A stretch of 64,000 bases of DNA from Clostridium punense (GCF_017874425.1 NZ_JAGGLL010000010.1:1-64000), one strand, 5' to 3'; shown: positions 8,052-18,119, counted from the stretch's first letter. The notes: generated from the letters alone by a model not told the origin. Numbers and translations are program-made.

Positions 8052-8888
8052 TTATATATTCATTTCTAAAGTTTCCCCTTGAAACACTTTCACTGCTGGC
8101 CCAGTCATCAATACACCATTAGTTGTTACTTCTATTTTTAGAGTTCCCCCAGGAATGTGAACTAAAACCTTATCCTCAACTAAACTAAGGTTATTACAAG
8201 CAATTACTGATGCACAAGCTCCAGTGCCACAGGCTAAGGTGGCTCCTGCTCCACGCTCCCAAGTTTTAACTCTTATTTCACTTTTATTTAAAACTTCACA
8301 AAAGTTCACATTAGTGCCTTCTGGGAAAATACTAAGCTTCTCTATTAACTTCCCCTCTTCTACCTGATAATTATTAAGTTTATCAATAATTACAGTATGA
8401 GGAACTCCCATTAGCATAGTGTTTAAAATATAATCTTTTCCCTGAATATTTATAGTTTTATTAATTATTGGTTTATCTGTTATAGCAGGAATTTTATCTG
8501 GCTCGAAAGAAGGCATTCCCATATCAATAGTGACTTCACTAGCAACACCATCCTTAACCACTAGTCTTGCAATCTTAATTCCATCTCCTGTTCCAATGTT
8601 TATTAGCTCTTTATTTACAATTCCGTTTTCATACACGTATTTTGCAAAACATCTAATACCATTACCACACATAGCAGCATAGGAACCATCTGCATTTATT
8701 ATCACCATATCTATGTCTGCTGTATTGCTTTTTTTAACTACCAATATACCATCTCCGCCTATTCCAAAAGCCCTATCACACAGAACTTTTGCTAATAAGT
8801 TTAAATCTTTAAATCTATTATCCAGATCTTCTAATACAATGAAATTGTTACCTGCACCATGCATTTTAGTAAACTTTATTGAATTCAT
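8052..8888 (-). CDS. dapF: Diaminopimelate epimerase
   Basis: 278 residues, normal family length. It interconverts LL- and meso-diaminopimelate for lysine and peptidoglycan synthesis using a two-cysteine mechanism. Both cysteines are present: MCGNGIRCFA (about residue 76) and ACGTGACAS (about residue 220). The N-terminal MHGAGNNF motif is also intact. A GAGGTGG site lies 6 bases before the ATG. It is a single gene, divergent from rqcH and followed by its own terminator. Confidence 0.97.
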   Translation of the reverse strand: MNSIKFTKMHGAGNNFIVLEDLDNRFKDLNLLAKVLCDRAFGIGGDGILVVKKSNTADIDMVIINADGSYAAMCGNGIRCFAKYVYENGIVNKELINIGTGDGIKIARLVVKDGVASEVTIDMGMPSFEPDKIPAITDKPIINKTINIQGKDYILNTMLMGVPHTVIIDKLNNYQVEEGKLIEKLSIFPEGTNVNFCEVLNKSEIRVKTWERGAGATLACGTGACASVIACNNLSLVEDKVLVHIPGGTLKIEVTTNGVLMTGPAVKVFQGETLEMNI

Positions 8889-8972
8889 AATACCACCTCA
8901 AAAACTAATATAATATAGTAATATTACCATATTATATGTATATGAGGAATTATTATTTATGGTATTGCAGTA

Positions 8973-9001
8973 TTCTCAATATTTACCTATAATGTTATAC
9001 T
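8973..9001 (+). promoter_or_regulatory. Candidate sigma-A promoter of rqcH
   Basis: TTCTCA and TATACT are separated by 17 bases, 43 bases before the rqcH start. The -35 matches four of six positions, so support is moderate. Confidence 0.35.
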
Positions 9002-9043
9002 ATATATACTACTGGAAATTGCCTGTAAGAAAGGATGATATAT

Positions 9044-10789
9044 ATGGCACTAGACGGAATATATCTTAGCAGCTTAATAAAAGAAATTAAAGATGAGATT
9101 TTAAATTGTAGAGTTGATAAAATTACTCAACCTGAAAAGGATGAAATAATTTTAAGTTTTAAAGTTAACAGAAAGAGTAAGAAGTTACTTATAAGTGCAA
9201 GCTCAAACTATGCTAGAGTAAATTTCACCAAGGAATCTAAAGAGAACCCAATGCAGCCACCTATGTTTTGCATGGTTTTAAGGAAATACTTAAATACAGC
9301 TACCTTAGTCAATGTATCTCAAATTGAAAGTGATAGAGTTCTCATTTTAGACTTTGAAAGTACAGATGATTTAGGCTTTGATAGTGTTTATAGACTAATT
9401 ATTGAAATAATGGGTAGACACAGTAATATATCCCTTGTAAGAAAAAGAGACAATCAAATTATGGATTGTATAAAACATCTATCCTCTGACATGAATAGCT
9501 ATAGAGTTCTCTATCCAGGTATGGAATATATTTATCCTCCAAAATCTGATAAACTAAATGGTTTTTCTTTTAATAAGGAAGGGTTTATAGAAATAGTCAA
9601 TAAAAAGTATGCAGAGAAACCTATTGATAATAAGTTATTTAGCACTATTATAGCTGGTGTAAGTAATCCACTTTCAAATGAAATTTATTATAGAGCTAAC
9701 CTAGATAATATTGATATTTCTACGGTGAACTTAAACCAAGTTTTTAATTTTACTAATATTTTTTTCAATAGTATTAAAGAGAATAATTATAGTTTACTAG
9801 CCTATAGTAAGGATGGAGCTTTAAAGGACTTTCACTGTATTAAGTTAACTAATCTATTAGATAAAGGATACACTTCTAAGGAATTTACTTCTCCAAGTGA
9901 GCTAATTGAAGAGTACTATTACGAGAAGGATAAGTTTGATAGGTTAAATGCTAGAAGTGCAGACTTACAAAAAATAGTAACAAATAATTTAGATAGAATT
10001 GCTAAAAAATTGAACATTCTTAAGTTAACCTTAAAGGAATGTGAAGAAATGCAATTGTTAAATCTCTATGGAGAATTGATTACTTCTAATATTTACAGTA
10101 TAAAAAAAGGTGATTCAAGCGCTAGACTATTAAATTACTATAGTGAGAATGAAGAATACCTTGAAATTCCTCTTAATGAAAATAAGTCTCCTTCTGAAAA
10201 TGCACAAGGTTACTTTAAAAAGTACAACAAGTTAAAAAAATCAGAAGAGAATGCCAAGATTCAAATTAAATTAGCAGAAGAAGAGGAGCAATATCTTCAA
10301 TCCGTATTATCAAATATATTAAATGCTGATAATTATACAGAAATACAAGATATCAGAAATGAACTTATGGAAACTGGTTATATCGCTTATAAAAAAGCTT
10401 CAAAGGATAAAAGGTCAAAACCTTCAAAACCACTTCATTTTATTTCTTCTGATGGAATTGAAATCTATGTGGGAAAAAATAATATTCAAAATGACTACTT
10501 AACCTTAAAATTTGCTGATAAAAATGATATATGGTTTCATACTAAAAATATCCCTGGCTCCCATGTTATCATAAAGAGTAAGGGACCTGTTCCTGAAACA
10601 ACATTATTAGAAGCAGCTACTCTTGCAGCATTTTATAGCAAGGCAAAGAACTCTTCAAATGTACCTGTCGATTATACAGAGGTAAAAAATGTTAGAAAAA
10701 TGTCTGGAGCAAAACCTGGCATGGTAATATATTATACTAATAAAACTATATATGTTACACCTAGGGAACTTAATCTAAATTCGAACTAA
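9044..10789 (+). CDS. rqcH: Ribosome quality control protein RqcH (NFACT family)
   Basis: 581 residues with NFACT-N (starting MALDGIYLSSLIKEI), a central coiled coil (about 290-420) and the C-terminal NFACT-R domain (HFISSDGIEIYVGKNN, NDIWFHTKNIPGSHVII). RqcH binds obstructed 50S subunits and recruits tRNA-Ala to add C-terminal alanine tails to stalled chains. The family was earlier called fibronectin-binding protein A. ATG 9044 is chosen over 9035 because AAAGGA sits at proper distance and family members begin MALDG. The partner-type S4 protein YlmH is encoded at 20830. Confidence 0.93.
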   Translation: MALDGIYLSSLIKEIKDEILNCRVDKITQPEKDEIILSFKVNRKSKKLLISASSNYARVNFTKESKENPMQPPMFCMVLRKYLNTATLVNVSQIESDRVLILDFESTDDLGFDSVYRLIIEIMGRHSNISLVRKRDNQIMDCIKHLSSDMNSYRVLYPGMEYIYPPKSDKLNGFSFNKEGFIEIVNKKYAEKPIDNKLFSTIIAGVSNPLSNEIYYRANLDNIDISTVNLNQVFNFTNIFFNSIKENNYSLLAYSKDGALKDFHCIKLTNLLDKGYTSKEFTSPSELIEEYYYEKDKFDRLNARSADLQKIVTNNLDRIAKKLNILKLTLKECEEMQLLNLYGELITSNIYSIKKGDSSARLLNYYSENEEYLEIPLNENKSPSENAQGYFKKYNKLKKSEENAKIQIKLAEEEEQYLQSVLSNILNADNYTEIQDIRNELMETGYIAYKKASKDKRSKPSKPLHFISSDGIEIYVGKNNIQNDYLTLKFADKNDIWFHTKNIPGSHVIIKSKGPVPETTLLEAATLAAFYSKAKNSSNVPVDYTEVKNVRKMSGAKPGMVIYYTNKTIYVTPRELNLNSN

Positions 10790-10850
10790 TATAACCATAT
10801 CAGTTTATTATTATTGATAAACCGCCATTAATTTTTCTTCATACACAGAA

Positions 10851-10889
10851 AAAACTTAACCACCCTAAGCATAAGGTGGTTAAGTTTTT
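10851..10889. terminator. Bidirectional terminator between rqcH and 10919 gene
   Basis: Stem AAAACTTAACCACC/GGTGGTTAAGTTTT with a 10-base loop is followed by T-rich DNA on the plus strand and by TTTTCTGTG on the minus strand. It serves the two convergent genes. Confidence 0.88.
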
Positions 10890-10918
10890 ATTATTTCATA
10901 AGTTTATAATTATTTCTA

Positions 10919-11725
10919 CTAAAAATTATCATCATCCTTATCTTCATTATCATAGGTATGGTCATATTCTATTTCAGGATGTTTATACCCTTTGCATAAA
11001 GTAAGGAAATAAGTTTTACTTAGTATGTTCAGTGATATAGTTAGTAAAGTTACTATTATAAAGGCTAAAATTTGCGTTGTATCTGGCAAGTTTATTATTT
11101 GACTTCCAATATTAATAAGTAATAGAAAGCCAAAAATTCTCCAAAAATATTTTCTCCCAACTTCCTTTCCATAGTGAAGAGCTTCAGAAATTGTACTATT
11201 ATAATATAATAAATACGGTACTGAGGTAGAATAGACTATTGCAAGATATATGAAAAATATAAATCCAGCAATAGCAGCAATAATTCCAAGAAAGGGTATT
11301 AATACAACAACTAATACTGAAACTACTAAAAGGCCTAGAAGCATTAGACCTATGGTTAAGGTTACACCTATAGAAGGAAAATAAAATCTAAAACTTTCTT
11401 TTAGTGTCTCTATATGTCTTACTTCCTTTTTATCTAGTATTTCTTTAATAATTAAGTTTATGTAATTACTTAAAATAGGACTTATTAATAAACTTACTGC
11501 AATAATTGAAAAAAAGGTAACAGCTAACCCTTTGAACTTAGGGTCTGACACAGCCATATTCCAATCTATATCTTTTCCTAATTGTATGGCATTTATTAAC
11601 TCATTTCCTGCTGATTGTAACGAAAATATTTTCAATGTAACTAACTCAATTATTAAGCTAATTACAATAAAGGGTAAAAAATTATGAAACCCCCTTATAT
11701 ATTTTTTAAAAGCATATGAAAACAT
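10919..11725 (-). CDS. Multi-pass membrane protein of unknown function
   Basis: 268 residues with about six predicted membrane helices (near 17-36, 66-90, 115-160, 164-185, 192-212 and 217-240). A very acidic cytoplasmic tail ends YDNEDKDDDNF. The layout, with long paired helices and a short amphipathic N-terminus (FSYAFKKYIRGFHNF), is like DUF975-type integral membrane proteins, but I do not recognise it with certainty. A good promoter lies about 30 bases before the start and AGGAGGAG precedes the ATG, so it is a real monocistronic gene. Confidence 0.75.
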   Translation of the reverse strand: MFSYAFKKYIRGFHNFLPFIVISLIIELVTLKIFSLQSAGNELINAIQLGKDIDWNMAVSDPKFKGLAVTFFSIIAVSLLISPILSNYINLIIKEILDKKEVRHIETLKESFRFYFPSIGVTLTIGLMLLGLLVVSVLVVVLIPFLGIIAAIAGFIFFIYLAIVYSTSVPYLLYYNSTISEALHYGKEVGRKYFWRIFGFLLLINIGSQIINLPDTTQILAFIIVTLLTISLNILSKTYFLTLCKGYKHPEIEYDHTYDNEDKDDDNF

Positions 11726-11753
11726 TATACTCCTCCTCTTAATTTCTAATTAC

Positions 11754-11782
11754 ATTATACAATAATAAAACACTAATGATAA
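11754..11782 (-). promoter_or_regulatory. Candidate promoter of the 10919 membrane protein gene
   Basis: On the minus strand TTATCA and TATAAT are separated by exactly 17 bases. The start codon is about 30 bases downstream of the -10. Confidence 0.5.
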
Positions 11783-12002
11783 GAAAATTCAAAATTATTC
11801 ATCATGAGTTTTCTAAGTTGAACTTAAACCAATAGTTCTCACACTATTAAAATTCACTTTTCTTTAGTCCAAATGTGTGTATTCTCACACCCGTTTAAAA
11901 GCTAGCGCTTACTTACATTTTTTATACGCACTCTGAAACTCAATAATTACAAGGCATTTGCGGTGCTTTTTTCAGGCAAAAAAGTTAAACTTTCTATATA
12001 AT
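11783..12002. other. Intergenic region, no gene seen
   Basis: This lies between the rlmL-like gene terminator and the promoter of the 10919 gene. It is AT-rich with short inverted words (for example AAGCTAGCGCTT). I see no credible ORF; a 66-codon plus-strand frame crosses the rlmL terminator and lacks a ribosome site. Confidence 0.4.
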
Positions 12003-12037
12003 AAAAAACAACTTATGTTCAGAGTGTCCATAAGCTG
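12003..12037 (-). terminator. Terminator of the rlmL-like gene / pyrR operon
   Basis: On the minus strand CAGCTTATG pairs with CATAAGTTG (nine pairs, one G-U) around an 11-base loop, followed by TTTTTTATT. It lies just after the methyltransferase stop. Confidence 0.8.
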
Positions 12038-12047
12038 CTTTCAAATT

Positions 12048-13160
12048 CTATTTTATATTATACTGATAATAGTAACATTGAAGTCTTCCATTGTAAAGCT
12101 TTCTATTCTTGTCAGCTTTTTTGCCAAATACTTTTTCAAACTCTTCAAAGGAGGTTAGTATATAGCAAGACCAATCTTCAAGATTCGAATACATAGCTGA
12201 AAATTCTTTATATAAAACCTTTATTTCTTCTACTTCTCCTAATCTTTCACCATAAGAAGGATTTGTAATAATTAGCCCATTTTTCTTTTTCGAACTTACA
12301 CTTTGCATTGGAAGCTTTTGAAAGTTTACATAGTTGCTTACTCCAGCCTTTTCGGCATTGTTGATTGCCGTTCTTAAAACTCTTCCCTCTATATCGGAAC
12401 CTTGAATTTTAAACTCTTTACTATTAATAGCTGCTTTTGCCCCTTCTCTCACCTGTTGCCAAATTTCCTTGTCCATTGACGGCCAAGTTTCACTTACAAA
12501 ATTTCTCTTAAGTCCTGGTGCCATGTTTTTTGCTATCATTGCTGCCTCTATGACTATTGTACCTGAACCACAAAAAGGATCAATCAATTGTCTTGAGCCA
12601 TCAAACTTTGTTAAAAGAACTAAAGCAGCTGCAAGGGTTTCTTTTAATGGAGCCTCACCAGCATTTTCTCTATATCCTCTTTTATGTAATCCAACTCCTG
12701 AAGTATCCACTGAAAGAGTAACTAAATCCTTTAAAATGCTAACTTCTATTTTATATACAGGCCCTTCTTCGCTAAACCAAGAAGCATTGTATTTTTCTTT
12801 CATCTTTTCCACAACGGCCTTTTTAACTATACCTTGGCAATCTGGCACACTATGGAGCTGGGATTTAACCGATTTTCCTATAACATGCATTTTTCCATCT
12901 ATGGGTATAAGTTCTCCCCAATCTACTGATTTAGTTCCTTGGAATAATTCCTCAAAGGAAGTAGCTTTAAATTCTGCCATTTTGATAAAAACCCTTTCAG
13001 CAGTTCTAAGATGAATATTACAAATAGCAATATCCATTTCATCCCCTTCAAAGGTGACTTTCCCGTTTTCTACCACTAAATCCTCATAACCTAAAGCCTT
13101 TAGCTCTTTAGCTGTTATTGCTTCTAGTCCAAAGGTAGTGGTTGCAATAATTTTATACAT
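12048..13160 (-). CDS. THUMP-domain 23S rRNA guanine-N2 methyltransferase (RlmL/YpsC type)
   Basis: 370 residues. It has an N-terminal ferredoxin-like/THUMP region (about 1-160) and a C-terminal UPF0020 methyltransferase. The SAM-binding stretch is DPFCGSGTIVIEAAMIA. The catalytic motif, normally NPPYGER, reads NPSYGER here. The enzyme is expected to modify G2445-type positions of 23S rRNA. AGGAG precedes the ATG. It is the last gene of the lspA-rluD-pyrR cluster, 12 bases behind pyrR. Confidence 0.85.
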   Translation of the reverse strand: MYKIIATTTFGLEAITAKELKALGYEDLVVENGKVTFEGDEMDIAICNIHLRTAERVFIKMAEFKATSFEELFQGTKSVDWGELIPIDGKMHVIGKSVKSQLHSVPDCQGIVKKAVVEKMKEKYNASWFSEEGPVYKIEVSILKDLVTLSVDTSGVGLHKRGYRENAGEAPLKETLAAALVLLTKFDGSRQLIDPFCGSGTIVIEAAMIAKNMAPGLKRNFVSETWPSMDKEIWQQVREGAKAAINSKEFKIQGSDIEGRVLRTAINNAEKAGVSNYVNFQKLPMQSVSSKKKNGLIITNPSYGERLGEVEEIKVLYKEFSAMYSNLEDWSCYILTSFEEFEKVFGKKADKNRKLYNGRLQCYYYQYNIK

Positions 13161-13172
13161 AACTTAAATCTC

Positions 13173-13748
<576 letters not shown>

Positions 13749-13780
13749 TCATAGGTCTATCCTAGAACTTTTAAAATTTA

Positions 13781-14701
13781 CTACTTAGAAACTCTACCCC
13801 TAAGCTTTTCTAATAACTCTATAAAATACTTAGGAAGCTCTGAATCAAAATGAATGTACTCACCAGAGGTAGGATGAATAAATCCAAGTTCCTTAGCATG
13901 GAGCACTTGCCCTTTAAGGTTAAACTTCTGCTTCTTATATCCATAAACATTATCTCCTACTAAAGGGTGCCCGATATGGGCCATATGAACTCGAATTTGA
14001 TGTGTTCTTCCTGTTTCTAGATTGCACTTAACTAAAGTATAATCTCCAAATCGTTCAATAACTTTATAATGAGTAACAGCTTCTCTTCCATCTTTAACCA
14101 CAGCCATTTTAATTCTATCCACTGGATGACGTCCAATAGGCGCATTAACAATTCCCTCGTCTTGTTTTACATTTCCTTCTACTAAAGCATAGTAAGTTCT
14201 GGTCATGCTGTGATTCTTTAGTTGCTCAGCAAGCTTATTATGTGCATTATCATTTTTTGCAACAACTAGAATCCCTGTGGTATCCTTATCGATTCTATGA
14301 ACGATGCCTGGTCTTATTACCCCATTAATTCCTGACAAGTCTTTACAATGATATAAAAGAGCATTAACTAAAGTTCCAGTATAATTACCTGGAGCAGGAT
14401 GAACAACCATATCTTGTGGCTTATTTACTACTATTACATCACTATCTTCATAAATAGTATCTATTGGTATATTTTCTCCTTCAACCTGAAGTTCAACTGG
14501 TATAGGAACTTCAACTGATATTTCATCTTTAAACTTTAATTTATAATTACTTTTCTTAATCTTGTTATTAACCTTTACACTTTCATTTTCTATAAGGCCC
14601 TGAACATAGGACCTGGACATGTGTTCAAACTTTTCACTTAAAAACAAATCTAATCTTTTATTTATATCTGGCTCACTTGCTATAAACATTTCTGTACTCA
14701 T
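13781..14701 (-). CDS. rluD: RluD-type 23S rRNA pseudouridine synthase
   Basis: 306 residues: an S4 RNA-binding domain at about 12-75 (RLDLFLSEKFEHMSRSYVQG), then the RluA-family catalytic core with GIVHRIDKDTTGILVVAKND, whose HRxD aspartate is the nucleophile, and the RTHQIRVH motif. The start at 14701 has AAAGGA nine bases upstream and overlaps the lspA stop by one base (TAATG). The frame from 14725 is not supported. It is cotranscribed with lspA and pyrR, a common order in Firmicutes. Confidence 0.93.
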   Translation of the reverse strand: MSTEMFIASEPDINKRLDLFLSEKFEHMSRSYVQGLIENESVKVNNKIKKSNYKLKFKDEISVEVPIPVELQVEGENIPIDTIYEDSDVIVVNKPQDMVVHPAPGNYTGTLVNALLYHCKDLSGINGVIRPGIVHRIDKDTTGILVVAKNDNAHNKLAEQLKNHSMTRTYYALVEGNVKQDEGIVNAPIGRHPVDRIKMAVVKDGREAVTHYKVIERFGDYTLVKCNLETGRTHQIRVHMAHIGHPLVGDNVYGYKKQKFNLKGQVLHAKELGFIHPTSGEYIHFDSELPKYFIELLEKLRGRVSK

Positions 14702-15153
14702 TAAATCTCGTCCTTTAAAATACAAATGATTAAAAAGAAGGTTCCTACACTAACGAAAATGTCAGCCACATTAAAAGTAGGAAAATAATATACATTTTTA
14801 TAGTGTACTAAAATAAAGTCAACTACAAAATTATAATATACCCTGTCTATTAAATTGCCAATGGCCCCTGCTACAATCATCGCCATTGCAATTCTAAGAA
14901 GTTTAGATGTGGGCTTATATTTTATTAGGTAATAAACCATTCCTGATGCTACAAATATTGTAATTATTACTAGGAGCCAAAGCTTATTCTGGAGTATGCC
15001 AAAAGCTGCTCCTCTATTTTCTAGGTACTCAAAACCAAAGAAGTCTTTAATTATTACAATTCCTGAGTTACTCTTTAAACCGGCTAAAGCCCATAACTTG
15101 CTTATTCTATCTAATAATAAGCCTAAAATAATAACAACCACTTCTAAAACCAT
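14701..15153 (-). CDS. lspA: Lipoprotein signal peptidase
   Basis: 150 residues with four membrane helices. LspA is an aspartyl protease that cleaves prolipoprotein signal peptides before the lipidated cysteine. The catalytic regions are visible: GAIGNLIDRV with its Asp, and FNVADIFVSVG with the second Asp. The NRGAAFGIL motif is intact. The ATG at 15153 is preceded by GGGGGA six bases away. A longer frame starting at 15213 would be translated from the hairpin of the preceding terminator, so the extra 20 residues are rejected. Confidence 0.94.
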   Translation of the reverse strand: MVLEVVVIILGLLLDRISKLWALAGLKSNSGIVIIKDFFGFEYLENRGAAFGILQNKLWLLVIITIFVASGMVYYLIKYKPTSKLLRIAMAMIVAGAIGNLIDRVYYNFVVDFILVHYKNVYYFPTFNVADIFVSVGTFFLIICILKDEI

Positions 15154-15177
15154 ACTTATCCCCCTATAATTATAAAT

Positions 15178-15210
15178 AAATTTCTGACAGCTTATAGCTG
15201 CCAGAAATTT
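15178..15210 (-). terminator. Hairpin between yteA-like gene and lspA
   Basis: AAATTTCTG-A-CAGC and GCTG-C-CAGAAATTT form a 13-bp stem with one mismatch and a 5-base loop. On the minus strand it is followed by ATTTATAATT, a weak U-tract. It may be a partial terminator or attenuator letting some transcription into lspA. Confidence 0.6.
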
Positions 15211-15216
15211 CAACCT

Positions 15217-15834
15217 CTAATCTGGAAGTTGTCTTCTATACTGCTCATTACTAATTAAATCCATAGGATCTACATAACGATTTTCGATGTCGTCATCCTC
15301 AAAAGTGTCATAAAACCCATCACTATCGTTATAAATTGCTACTGCTTGGTAGCTATCCTCCACATCAAAGCCAGTATAATCTCTACTATCTCTGTCTAAC
15401 CTAAAAGGTCTTCCTAAAACTTCTTCCTCAACTGGTCTTGCAGCATCAGAAATGTCTTCTGGAACAGCCTCGTTAATGCTACTTTGACAACTTACACAGT
15501 GCTCAGCATAAGGAATAAATTCTAATCTTTCTTCAGGTATTATCTTTCCACATACCTTACAAACACCATAGTCTCCATTTTCAATATCCCTTATTGCTCT
15601 GTCAATTTTTCCAATTATTGATTTTTCATTTCCTTCTAGTGCGAGGCCTCTTAACAAATCATTTAGCTCTCCACCATTGTCAGCACCATGGTTATCATAA
15701 TAGGAAAGCTCCGTATTTCTCTCAACTAAAGGTGTAATAGTGTCATTATCACTCATTTGGTCTAACAACTTATAAACATCTTTTTTTTCTTCTAATAACT
15801 TTTCCTTAAAGTAGTTAAGCTTAGACTTATCCAT
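15217..15834 (-). CDS. YteA-type TraR/DksA zinc-finger protein
   Basis: 205 residues. An N-terminal helical region (KLNYFKEKLLEEKKDVYKLL) precedes the YteA-type acidic segment ELSYYDNHGADNGGE, and the C4 zinc finger CKVCG...CVSC lies at about 117-141. An acidic tail of about 65 residues follows. Proteins of this family in spore formers are annotated as sporulation-related DksA-like regulators; the target is unknown. AAGGAG lies before the ATG. It follows aroA by about 75 bases. Confidence 0.85.
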   Translation of the reverse strand: MDKSKLNYFKEKLLEEKKDVYKLLDQMSDNDTITPLVERNTELSYYDNHGADNGGELNDLLRGLALEGNEKSIIGKIDRAIRDIENGDYGVCKVCGKIIPEERLEFIPYAEHCVSCQSSINEAVPEDISDAARPVEEEVLGRPFRLDRDSRDYTGFDVEDSYQAVAIYNDSDGFYDTFEDDDIENRYVDPMDLISNEQYRRQLPD

Positions 15835-15908
15835 AATATCAACTCCTTAGATAAAGGTTTATACTATTTATCTTACTTATTTTCTACCTTACAGAAAATT
15901 TTATTACA

Positions 15909-17216
15909 CTATTTCATAAAATTCATAAATTTACTAAAATAAGTTTTTGAATCTGGAAAAGAAATCTCTGAGCAATCCCAGTTGTCAATGATTATTGTAG
16001 CTTTTAACTTCATAGCTAGTATAGCAAAAGCCATAGCAATTCTATGATCATTATTTGTCTCTATACTTACACTTCCTTCAGTTGAGGTTTCTCCCTCAAC
16101 ATGAAAACCTTGAATAATTAAGTTATTGTTACTATAAGTAGCCTTGAGATTAGCTTTTCTTAAATTTTTCACTATTCCCTCTACCCTATCACTTTCTTTA
16201 ACCTTTAACTCTTCTACTCCTTGAAAAACAGTTTCCCCAGCTGCAAATGCCGCAACTACACTAAGTACAGGTATTTCATCAATAATACTTGGTATAATAT
16301 GATGTTCTATCTTAACGCCTTTTAACTCACTGCTATAGACAACTAAGTCACCTACAGGCTCATTATTAACAATTCCTTTTCCAACTATTTCAATGCTAGC
16401 TCCCATAGCTTTTAAAATGTCAATATAAGTTTTTCTACTTTCATTGAGTAAAACATTTTGAACAGTAAGTTTTATATTATGACCTAAAAGAGCTGCACAA
16501 ATTAAGAAAGAAGCAGAAGATGGATCTGCTGGAACAATTATATCCTTGCATATTATAGGAGAATTCTCTATTGAAATTTTATCTCCACACTTTTCAACCC
16601 TAGCTCCTAAAAACTTAAATAAATTTTCAGTATGATCTCTTGTAGGAATTGGTTCAATTACTTTTGTAACTCCATTAGATAAAAAACCTGCAATTAGAAC
16701 CGCAGATTTTACTTGAGCTGAGGGTACAGGAAGTTCATACTCTATAGACGTAAGTCCCCTGTTCTTTTCAAATCTAATTGGAAGAGTTCCTTTAAAATCA
16801 TAAATATTCCCACCCATGACTTCAAGGGGATCTATAACCCTCCCCATGGGTCTTTTGCTTAGAGATTCATCTCCAATAAGCTTAGTTTTGATATTTGCAC
16901 CACAAATTAATCCACTTATAAGTCTGGCAGTTGTTCCAGAATTTTTACAATCTAGTATCTCAACATCTTTATGAAACTCATAGACCCCAGGAGAGTTTAC
17001 CAGTAATTTGTTTTCATGTGAAACAATGGAAACCCCTAAAGATTTAAGAACCTCAATAGTTGTTTTACAATCTTCACTCATAGCATAGTTTTCTATGGTA
17101 TATACCCCTTTAGGAATAGTTCCAATAATTAAAGATCTATGGGATATAGATTTATCTCCCGGTACTGTAGTTATAATATCAAAATTTGCTTTGCATCCTT
17201 TTATAACTGCTTTCAT
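15909..17216 (-). CDS. aroA: 3-phosphoshikimate 1-carboxyvinyltransferase (EPSP synthase)
   Basis: 435 residues. Transfers the enolpyruvyl group of PEP to shikimate-3-phosphate. Typical segments are PGDKSISHRSLI (about 20-31, shikimate-3-phosphate and phosphate binding), NSGTTARLISG, SKRPMGRV and ESDRVEGI, followed by NDHRIAMAFAI near the C-terminus. It follows aroF by 92 bases on the minus strand and completes the aroB-mtnN-aroF-aroA unit. The alanine-type glyphosate motif (class I or II) was not assigned. Confidence 0.96.
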   Translation of the reverse strand: MKAVIKGCKANFDIITTVPGDKSISHRSLIIGTIPKGVYTIENYAMSEDCKTTIEVLKSLGVSIVSHENKLLVNSPGVYEFHKDVEILDCKNSGTTARLISGLICGANIKTKLIGDESLSKRPMGRVIDPLEVMGGNIYDFKGTLPIRFEKNRGLTSIEYELPVPSAQVKSAVLIAGFLSNGVTKVIEPIPTRDHTENLFKFLGARVEKCGDKISIENSPIICKDIIVPADPSSASFLICAALLGHNIKLTVQNVLLNESRKTYIDILKAMGASIEIVGKGIVNNEPVGDLVVYSSELKGVKIEHHIIPSIIDEIPVLSVVAAFAAGETVFQGVEELKVKESDRVEGIVKNLRKANLKATYSNNNLIIQGFHVEGETSTEGSVSIETNNDHRIAMAFAILAMKLKATIIIDNWDCSEISFPDSKTYFSKFMNFMK

Positions 17217-17308
17217 AAATTACCTCAATGTAAATAATTATATGTTTATAAATAAAATTTAGTTTTAAAATCTATAACATTATATGAATTTTAGCTAAAC
17301 TCTACAAA

Positions 17309-18109
17309 TTATAAAATATCATTTAGAACTTTACTCTTATTAACAATACTTTTCAAAGTATCCATATTTACAGTTTGCCTTGCATCTGACACTGCATTGT
17401 CTGGACAAATATGGCTTTCAATCATAAGTCCATGAGCTCCACAAGCTATAGATGCTAAGCTCATTGATTCTACTAATTCACGTTTTCCTGTGCCATGACT
17501 TGGATCCACTATAATAGGCAGCCTATAATTTTCCTTTATTACAGCCACAGAGTTTAAATCTAAAGTATTTCTAGTATATGTTTCAAAAGTTCTAATTCCA
17601 CGTTCACAGAGTACTACCTGTGAATTTCCACTACTCATTATATATTCAGCGGCATATAGCCATTCTGATACCGTAGCACTTATACCTCTTTTTAATAAAA
17701 TTGGAAGTGAACTTTTGCCAAGTTCCTTTAGTAAAGTGTAATTATACATATTTCTTGAACCTACTTGAATCATATCTATATATGGAATACATTTTTCAAT
17801 ATCTCTAGCATCCATAATTTCAGTAACAATTGGGAGGTTATAAGACTTACCTACTTCATGTAGAATTTTAATTCCTTCCATATGTAAACCTTGAAAATCA
17901 TAGGGTGAGGTTCTTGGTTTAAAAGCTCCACCTCTTAAAATGTGTATTCCAATATTCTTTAATTCCTTACCAATAGCCATCATTTTATCATAGCTTTCCA
18001 CTGAACAGGGCCCTGAAATAAATACTGGCTCTTTGTCTCCAATTGCTATATCTCTAACTTTAACTATTATATTAGGACCACTGTTTTTTTCCACTAGTAA
18101 GTTTTTCAT
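17309..18109 (-). CDS. aroF: 3-deoxy-7-phosphoheptulonate synthase (type I-beta)
   Basis: 266 residues. Condenses PEP and erythrose-4-phosphate, the first step toward chorismate. GPCSVES (about 33-39), GGAFKPRTSPYDFQG, QVGSRNMYN, and DPSHGTGKRE are all present and mark the KDO8P-synthase-like I-beta branch. There is no fused chorismate mutase or ferredoxin-like regulatory domain at either end, so feedback control of this enzyme is not evident from sequence. GGTGAT precedes the ATG. It follows mtnN by 10 bases. Confidence 0.94.
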   Translation of the reverse strand: MKNLLVEKNSGPNIIVKVRDIAIGDKEPVFISGPCSVESYDKMMAIGKELKNIGIHILRGGAFKPRTSPYDFQGLHMEGIKILHEVGKSYNLPIVTEIMDARDIEKCIPYIDMIQVGSRNMYNYTLLKELGKSSLPILLKRGISATVSEWLYAAEYIMSSGNSQVVLCERGIRTFETYTRNTLDLNSVAVIKENYRLPIIVDPSHGTGKRELVESMSLASIACGAHGLMIESHICPDNAVSDARQTVNMDTLKSIVNKSKVLNDIL

Positions 18110-18119
18110 TAAATATCAC

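Noticed and set aside
7878-8069. 63-codon ORF on the plus strand
   Set aside because: It runs over the dapF terminator and has no ribosome site or protein-like composition.
11958-12158. 66-codon ORF on the plus strand
   Set aside because: It overlaps the rlmL-like gene and its terminator, antisense and without a start signal.
15154-15213. Extended N-terminus of LspA
   Set aside because: It would be encoded by the terminator hairpin of the preceding gene; ATG 15153 has an ideal ribosome site.
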